From assembly GCA_036491115.1 (NCBI GenBank), contig DASXCQ010000079.1, positions 7,922 through 71,921 on the forward strand: 64,000 nt of DNA. The letters run 5' to 3'. The position numbers and the translations under genes were made by a program. The notes beneath the pieces are model-generated. The model saw nothing but the letters and a program-made list of their open reading frames with translations. It searched no databases and was not told where the DNA came from. The stretch comes from DATEPR01 sp036491115 (GTDB lineage Bacteria; Actinomycetota; Actinomycetes; Mycobacteriales; Pseudonocardiaceae). Below, piece after piece: positions 59,525 through 64,000 of the stretch (position 1 is the first letter of the stretch; every line of letters starts with the position of its first letter).

Positions 59525-59995
59525 GTGTTGATCAAACGGCTCGCGGCGGTCGCCGTATGCGCGACCGCACTTGTCACGCTCGCTGCTACGCAGGCAAGCG
59601 CGTATCCCGACCGCGGCAGCGGCACACTCTGCAGTAGCGGTCCGAGCGGAACCGCGTGCGCTCATGTCGAGACCGACATCGGCAGCGGCCACATCAGGGC
59701 AAGGCTCGCGGTTCAAGCCAGGTCGGGTAAGCGAATCACAACCAACACCGTGCAGTTGGAGGAGCTGACCACGGAGCGGTCCACAGGCCAGCAGTCCGCG
59801 GTTTCGGTTGCCTACACCCCCAAGAGGCTGCCCTCGACCGGGTCGGTCGTATCGGTAGTCGCCGGGCCGCTCGAGGAGGAATGCGACAGCAAGCTCGCGA
59901 CATTCCAGTGGCGTGCGGACGTCAGCTATACGACCAGTGCCTCGGGTGGACTCGCATACCTCATCATCACGCCCTGGTACTCGGGGGCATGCTGA
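59525..59995 (+). CDS. Small secreted protein of unknown function
   Basis: 156 residues from GTG 59525 with AAGGAGGA upstream. The signal peptide KRLAAVAVCATALVTLAATQASA is cleaved near residue 26. The mature domain is beta-rich with five cysteines (CSSG, CAHVE, EECDS and the C-terminal GAC), able to form two disulfides. No known family recognised. Codon use is less GC-biased than in the core genes, and it sits next to mobile-element debris, which suggests acquisition. Confidence 0.65.
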   Translation: MLIKRLAAVAVCATALVTLAATQASAYPDRGSGTLCSSGPSGTACAHVETDIGSGHIRARLAVQARSGKRITTNTVQLEELTTERSTGQQSAVSVAYTPKRLPSTGSVVSVVAGPLEEECDSKLATFQWRADVSYTTSASGGLAYLIITPWYSGAC

Positions 59996-60094
59996 TCTCC
60001 ATGAACCTGACCGCGTTTCTCGGCAGCGTTCTTTCACGGCCCGCGTTGCTTGCGGTATTCGTCCATGGTTTCGCGCCGGGCTTTCTGCTCCGTC

Positions 60095-60160
60095 TCCCAG
60101 GACCAGGATTCGGATGATCGCGGCGTCGCGCCGGGAGATGAATTCGCGCCCTTGCGCAAC
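60095..60160 (-). pseudogene. Tyrosine-recombinase fragment (RRDAAIIRIL segment)
   Basis: The minus strand encodes AQGREFISRRDAAIIRILVLGD. This resembles the segment of actinobacterial phage-type integrases just before the first catalytic arginine (typically RRDTAILRLLLDTG). Flanking sequence does not continue the alignment in any frame, so only a scrap remains. The surrounding 59996-60340 has no intact gene. Confidence 0.4.
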
Positions 60161-60198
60161 TCCGAGGGAGCCGCCAAGCGGAGTGTCACTGAGCGCCG

Positions 60199-60229
60199 TG
60201 CGACGGGCACACCATGATCAACGAAGGCT
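60199..60229. repeat. Direct repeat, copy 1
   Basis: 31 bases with 28 matches to 62574-62604. The core CACCATGATCAACGAAGGCT (60210-60229) is identical in both copies and is preceded by TGCGACG in both. The two copies flank about 2.35 kb containing the PadR operon, an integrase scrap and the DUF6188 gene. Confidence 0.8.
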
Positions 60230-60321
60230 GCCAACGAGCCATGCCCACGGTCGATGGTGTGCCCGACCGCGATGTGTCGGGCGAGCAGCGCGGTGCTGAC
60301 GAGTCTTGCCAACGCTAGTCC

Positions 60322-60337
60322 AACGATATATAACGTT
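60322..60337. promoter_or_regulatory. Putative PadR operator overlapping the promoter
   Basis: AACG-ATATATAA-CGTT ends 3 bases before ATG 60341. The AT-rich centre supplies a TATATAA -10 element, so the transcript would have a very short or no leader. A PadR dimer on the inverted repeat would block RNA polymerase, i.e. autorepression. Confidence 0.55.
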
Positions 60338-60340
60338 TGT

Positions 60341-60685
60341 ATGAGTGCACGGGCGATGCAGGAGGCGACCTACCTGATCCTGACCGCGCTGGCCGCGGGC
60401 AGCCAGCACGGCTACGGGATCATCACCGACGTCACGGACATCTCCGACGGACGGGTACAGCTGCGCCCGGGAACCCTGTACACCGCCCTGGACCGGCTGC
60501 GGGCGGACGAACTGATCACGGTCGATCGCGAACAGATCGTGGACAACAGGCTGCGTCGCTACTACCGGCTCACCCCCGAGGGCCGCGGGCGACTGGCCGA
60601 GGAGGCGGCGCGGCTGCAGGCCAACGCCACCGCGGCAGTGCAGCGGCTGCGGTTGACGCCAGGTCTGTCCGGGGGGATCGCGTGA
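60341..60685 (+). CDS. PadR-family transcriptional regulator
   Basis: 114 residues from ATG 60341. The winged helix reads ARAMQEATYLILTALAAGSQHGYGIITDV, then LRPGTLYTALDRLRADELI and RRYYRLTPEGRGRL, the full PadR signature. It is coupled by GTGA to the membrane-protein gene downstream, the usual PadR/target layout. Effector unknown. Confidence 0.92.
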   Translation: MSARAMQEATYLILTALAAGSQHGYGIITDVTDISDGRVQLRPGTLYTALDRLRADELITVDREQIVDNRLRRYYRLTPEGRGRLAEEAARLQANATAAVQRLRLTPGLSGGIA

Positions 60686-61383
60686 GCGGCCACGAGGCGG
60701 GCGGGAGACAGACGATGAGCGAGTCGGCACGACTGGAGCGGCGCTATCGACGACTGTTGGCCTGCTACCCCCCGACAGCCCGGCGCGAGAACGGGGAAGA
60801 GATCCTCGCGGTGCTGCTGGCCTGCGCGCAGGACGGGCAGCACCGACCCGGTGCGGCCGCCTCGGTGGACCTGCTCAAAGGCGCGATCCATGCCTGGCTG
60901 TGGCCCTCCTGGCCACCGCGCACCGTCCGAACCGCGGTGCGACTGCTGGTCGCCGCCGCGGTGGCACAACTGGCAGTCCTGGTCATCACCGTCGTCACCG
61001 CCGGCAGCGTGCACGCGGCCGTGGCCCACGCCAGTCCGGGCGTGGCCACGGCACAGCACGCGGTCACCGTCAATCTGGTCATCGACTACGTCCTGGACTC
61101 ACTCGCCGTCGTGGTGTGGCTGTGGCGGGCTTGGCGACTGGCGCGGGGACGGGACGGCGCCCGGATCCGACTGGCCGTGAACCTCACCGGATTCGCCCTG
61201 GGCATACTCGTCGCGCTCGGCCTGGGTGCGGCCGTCTACGCGCCGGCCGACCTGATCGCCGCCGTCATGACATGGCTGATCGTGCTCGTCGCGAACGTGC
61301 TGCTGTTCAGTGCGGCGGCCAACCGGTACTACCGTCCGCAGCCGCGACCGGTGACCCCGTGGCACGGAACCTCCGGAACCTGA
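60682..61383 (+). CDS. Membrane protein co-transcribed with PadR
   Basis: 233 residues from GTG 60682 (overlapping the padR stop), or 222 from ATG 60715, which has GGGAGA upstream. The N-terminal soluble helix pair (LERRYRRLLACYPPTARRENGEEILAVLLACA) is like the sensor-type head common in PadR-linked proteins. Four membrane helices follow at about 90-112, 128-150, 165-188 and 192-212. Function unknown. Confidence 0.75.
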   Translation: MSGHEAGGRQTMSESARLERRYRRLLACYPPTARRENGEEILAVLLACAQDGQHRPGAAASVDLLKGAIHAWLWPSWPPRTVRTAVRLLVAAAVAQLAVLVITVVTAGSVHAAVAHASPGVATAQHAVTVNLVIDYVLDSLAVVVWLWRAWRLARGRDGARIRLAVNLTGFALGILVALGLGAAVYAPADLIAAVMTWLIVLVANVLLFSAAANRYYRPQPRPVTPWHGTSGT

Positions 61384-61742
61384 AGGATTGATTCACAACC
61401 GATTCCGAATGCGCCTGGAAATTTGTTCCGGTGTGGCACGGCATACCGAGAATCACCTACTGTTGTGCCGCGTCACGCAACGCTGGGTGGTAATCCGGGC
61501 GAGGGATCGTTGAGTTCACGGCGAAGTGGCGTTTGGGGATGGCTGTGGCGGTTGCGTGCGACTGTGCGGGGTGTCGCGACCGCCGTCCCGGCTCGGCGTG
61601 TGATGTCGACCAGTCATCTGCGGGTAATGGTCGCCTGGTTGAGGACGGTGAATCGAGCCCGGTCGTTCTGGAAACGTAGGCCAGCTGTGGTGCGCCAGAT
61701 CGCCTGTGGTTCGTCGTCAGCGGTCGGTGCCGGTCCACCGGG

Positions 61743-61870
61743 GCCGGGTAGACCTCGGAATCGGACGCCGCGGCCCGCCGTGCTCCCTGGTTGTGGGTGG
61801 CTCGGGAGCGCAGGTAGCGGGTCAGCGCCTGGCCGGTCTTCGGGCCGAAGGGTTGCGTCTCGTCAAGTGA
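61743..61870 (-). pseudogene. Tyrosine-recombinase fragment (PFGPKTGQAL segment)
   Basis: The minus strand encodes DETQPFGPKTGQALTRYLRSRATHNQ. This is like the VPFGPKTGQALDRYLRAR stretch of actinobacterial integrases, between the catalytic lysine and HxxR. It then loses similarity. A frame below it (61620-61740) still codes well (QAIWRTTAGLRFQNDRARF) but I cannot identify it. The rest of 61384-61915 has no intact gene. Confidence 0.5.
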
Positions 61871-61915
61871 TCTGGCCCGGGTTGTCGGCGCGAATCATGG
61901 CCCCCGGGGCTCGTG

Positions 61916-62437
61916 CTAGGGCTCCGGCGGATACCAGATGCTGAGGTCGCCGCCGGGGGTGCAGACGACGAGCAGGCCGTCGTCCGAGTTGATCTGCCAG
62001 GACTCGTAGTGGTCGTCGGGATCGACCGCCATGGCGAAGCCGTTGGCGAAGGTGAGGGCCAGGTGGCCGTCGGTGACGGTGACGTTCGAGAGTGTCTCGC
62101 CGAGGCACCCGAGCAGCGCTGTTGCGACGGCCGGGGCGTTCAAGTCATGGGTAGTGGCTGGCTGATTGTTTCGGGAGATTCGGATGGTCGGGTGCTCGAT
62201 GTGGATCTCGCGGCTGGTCGAGCCAGCGTCTTCACCCCAGAACTGGAGGCGGACGCTGTTGAGTGCCATGGCGAATTGCGACAGTGGCCGTGCCCGCAGG
62301 GCGTCCAGCTGACCTTGCAGTCGTGAGTCGTTCTGCGCCTGCGGTCCTGCTGCTTCGCTGGCGCGGACGGTCGAGCCGGGGAGGACGCCCTGCGCTATCT
62401 GGTTCGCGAGGCTGTATGCGTTGTCGGGCGTGCGCAC
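61916..62437 (-). CDS. DUF6188-like protein
   Basis: The C-terminal ~125 residues match the DUF6188 layout: RARPLSQFAMALNSVRLQF, an acidic strand (EIHIEHPTIRI), GCLGETLSNVTVTDGHLALTF, DDHYESWQI and the end GDLSIWYPPE. The start is uncertain: GTG 62437 gives 173 residues with an unmatched helical head (AYSLANQIAQG), while the internal ATG 62269 would cut into the conserved first strand. DUF6188 proteins are small beta-rich proteins sometimes placed with toxin or mobile-element genes; the role here is unknown. Confidence 0.65.
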   Translation of the reverse strand: MRTPDNAYSLANQIAQGVLPGSTVRASEAAGPQAQNDSRLQGQLDALRARPLSQFAMALNSVRLQFWGEDAGSTSREIHIEHPTIRISRNNQPATTHDLNAPAVATALLGCLGETLSNVTVTDGHLALTFANGFAMAVDPDDHYESWQINSDDGLLVVCTPGGDLSIWYPPEP

Positions 62438-62573
62438 GAGATCAGGATGACGCAGCCGGGGCCCATCGAGCGCGCGGTTGTGCGGCGCGTCGAGCTCTTG
62501 CTGGTGCGGAGTCGGTAGGACTGGGTGCGACCAGACGCGGGTCGCCGAACACGCTGGGTAGATGATCGTCTTC

Positions 62574-62604
62574 TGCGACGAGAGCACCATGATCAACGAA
62601 GGCT
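62574..62604. repeat. Direct repeat, copy 2
   Basis: Second copy of the 31-base repeat (core 62585-62604), 36 bases from the tRNA-like remnant. See copy 1 at 60199. Confidence 0.8.
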
Positions 62605-62640
62605 CAGATCAGAGCGTTTGACCTGGTCAGACAACGATTG

Positions 62641-62716
62641 TGGCCAGGGACGGGGTCGAACCGTCGACCTTCCGCTTTTCAGGTGTGCCCGGGCTCAGCG
62701 CTGTGCTGACCTGGTA
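62641..62716 (-). tRNA. tRNA-Phe-like remnant with an intact 3' half
   Basis: On the minus strand, the 3' half is tRNA-like: anticodon loop CTGAAAA with anticodon GAA (62678-62680), the right anticodon arm GCGGA, a paired T-arm GACGG-TTCGACC-CCGTC, and acceptor end CCTGGCC plus A. The 5' half keeps only CCAGG of the acceptor and a rough D-arm, and its anticodon-stem strand no longer pairs. CCA is not encoded. This is not a working tRNA. It is best read as a scar of integration into a tRNA 3' end, the usual target of tyrosine recombinases, fragments of which lie nearby. Confidence 0.6.
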
Positions 62717-62903
62717 AAACGCAGGTTATCACGACCTGAAGGGGCCGAAGCGGAAGCTGGATTAACGATCACCGTTCGTGTCACCGCCAGCCTCACGGAG
62801 TGATCGTAACTCCGGATTCGAAACCCCGTCTCTCCCCGCCGGGGACTGGCCTCCGCAGCCGCTGGATCCCAGCTCGGTGCCACCGGAGTGCTGCGCTGAG
62901 GAC

Positions 62904-63158
62904 ATGACCAAACCGCTAACCCCGGCGCAGCGCACCCTGCGCGCCAAGGCCGCCGCCGACGCCAGCTGGGCCAACACCACCGACCGTGCTGCCCGCACCC
63001 AACCTGCCCGTAAGGCCGCACTTGCCCGCTTCGAACGACAGGTCGACCCGAACGGAGAACTCCCCGCCGACGAACGACAACGACGCGCCGCATCGGCCCG
63101 TCGATCCTACTTCCGGCTCCTGGCCCTGCGCAGCGCCCGCCTGCGCGGACGACGCTGA
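62904..63158 (+). CDS. Small basic helical protein
   Basis: 84 residues from ATG 62904 with GAGGAC upstream. Ala/Arg-rich: TPAQRTLRAKAAADASWANTTDRAARTQPARKAALARFERQ, then DERQRRAASARRSYFRLLALRSARLRGRR. Short proteins of this kind occur beside integrated elements in actinomycetes. It is probably nucleic-acid-binding, judging from charge alone. Confidence 0.65.
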   Translation: MTKPLTPAQRTLRAKAAADASWANTTDRAARTQPARKAALARFERQVDPNGELPADERQRRAASARRSYFRLLALRSARLRGRR

Positions 63159-63239
63159 CGTCTACCCGTATGGGTCTCTCGTGTCGGCAATGCGGGACCT
63201 AACGTCGAAGGTACGAAACGTCTCCAGCCAGGGGATGAC

Positions 63240-64000
63240 ATGGCACAGATGTCCATGTTCGGCGAGCCATCCGACGAGCCCGACGAGAAGCCGACCAGCG
63301 ATCAAGTCGAGCGACTTCGTGTCATTGTGACCGTCAAGGCCGCGCCCAATCCGTCGGAGAGGTACGGCGAGACGGTGTGCGTGGCCGGTATACGGGCAGA
63401 GCCGACCGAGCTGGGCTGGATCCGGCTCTACCCGATCAACTTCCGCGAACTCGGTGACGAGGCGAGCTTCCGCAAGTACGACGTCATCTCGGTCGATGCG
63501 ACGCCTGCCCGTCAGGACGCGCGGCGTGAGAGTTGGCGCCCGCGTATGAGCACGCTTCGCATCGAGAACCATCTCGCCGACCGCCATCGGCGGGACTGGA
63601 TCGAACCGTACATCGGCCGGACGACCATGTGCGACAGCAACGACGGAGCCACGATGCGAAGCCCGTCATTGGCGCTCATTCGACCGCGACCGGTGACTGA
63701 TCTCACCATCAACCGCCACCCCGGCTGGACGGCGGCCCAGCAGGCGAAGATCGACAAATACGTCAACCAACTGGATCTGTTCGGGAACGAGGACCGCACC
63801 CCGTTGGAGGCGCCGCGCTTCACCGGTGCCTACCACTACCTGTGCATGAAGTCCGGGTGTCGTGGGCACCATCAAGGCATCCTCGACTGGGAATTCGTCG
63901 CCCTGCAACGCAGGTTGCGCGATCGGGACGACCCGACGGCGATCCGGCAACTGCGGGCCAAGTTCCTCGACCAGATGTGCGCACCCGACCGCGACGTGGC
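63240..64000 (+). CDS. Unknown protein with a C-x4-C-x-G-H-H zinc-like motif (3' end cut by window)
   Basis: The frame from ATG 63240 (AGGGGATG at the start; CCAGGGG as ribosome site) stays open for 253 residues to the window edge, with normal codon bias. The first ~30 residues are acidic linker. Then come VIVTVKAAPNPSERYGETVCVAGIR, WIRLYPINFRELGDEASFRKYDVISV, RRESWRPRMSTL, INRHPGWTAAQQAKIDKYVNQLDLFG, and CMKSGCRGHHQGILDWEFVALQRRL. It looks like a conserved family, but I do not recognise a named domain. The position at the edge of mobile-element debris suggests a genomic-island gene. Confidence 0.75.
   Translation, partial: MAQMSMFGEPSDEPDEKPTSDQVERLRVIVTVKAAPNPSERYGETVCVAGIRAEPTELGWIRLYPINFRELGDEASFRKYDVISVDATPARQDARRESWRPRMSTLRIENHLADRHRRDWIEPYIGRTTMCDSNDGATMRSPSLALIRPRPVTDLTINRHPGWTAAQQAKIDKYVNQLDLFGNEDRTPLEAPRFTGAYHYLCMKSGCRGHHQGILDWEFVALQRRLRDRDDPTAIRQLRAKFLDQMCAPDRDV

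Noticed and set aside
61423..61944. Plus-strand 173-codon frame
   Set aside because: No domain, Arg/Gly/Pro-rich, and the minus strand of the same region encodes recognisable recombinase sequence.
62641..62716. Functional tRNA-Phe gene
   Set aside because: The 5' acceptor and anticodon-stem strands do not pair with the 3' half.

Overview
This is a high-GC actinomycete chromosome segment. GC-rich third codon positions, GTG and TTG starts, ATGA/GTGA stop-start overlaps, a glnX-glnH-pknG locus, an XRE/DUF397 regulator pair and a large chaplin-like secreted repeat protein all point to a filamentous member of the Pseudonocardiales. That placement is an inference; the window carries no rRNA or other taxonomic marker gene.

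Layout. Positions 1-7637 hold the end of a nonribosomal peptide cluster. It contains the membrane/hexapeptide-repeat tail of a Pls/PosA-type synthetase, a single-module synthetase (half C, A, T, TE), a SyrP/TauD-type hydroxylase and an SbnB/SbnA pair that makes L-2,3-diaminopropionate. After a DinB-like protein, 8.3-12.4 kb encodes two secreted proteins, the second with 13 repeats of about 55 residues. Positions 12.5-19.3 kb hold a TetR/P450 pair and a hexuronate/aldarate catabolic locus (uronate dehydrogenase, IclR regulator, KdgD-type aldolase-fold enzyme, glucarate-dehydratase-like enolase, and a protein of unknown function). Positions 19.3-30.4 kb are mostly housekeeping and transport: the pntAA-pntAB-pntB transhydrogenase with a perfect 21-bp hairpin between its first two genes, a TMEM175-type channel, an NCS1 permease behind a TPP riboswitch (a probable thiamine-precursor importer), a lipoprotein, and a DrrAB-type exporter.

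Positions 30.6-35.8 kb are the glnX-glnH-pknG amino-acid-sensing operon. Next come a sugar or polyol-phosphate ABC importer without an ATPase gene, followed by HAD and metallo-beta-lactamase-fold hydrolases (36.0-41.3 kb), an XRE/DUF397 pair, an MHS transporter, a flavin monooxygenase, a DUF445 protein and an aminotransferase.

Positions 47.9-52.5 kb on the minus strand carry the most unusual unit: a cytoplasmic subtilase, an ECF-like sigma factor, a 139-residue protein and a TPR-CHAT (caspase-like) protein. The last three genes are translationally coupled. A PP2C-like protein, a methyltransferase and a histidine kinase/response regulator pair lie next to this operon on the other strand.

From 59 kb to the end the window looks like a decayed mobile region. 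It contains a broken helix-turn-helix gene, two tyrosine-recombinase fragments, a 28-of-31-nt direct repeat flanking about 2.4 kb, a tRNA-Phe-like remnant with an intact 3' half, a PadR operon, a DUF6188 protein, and a conserved-looking zinc-motif protein cut by the window end.
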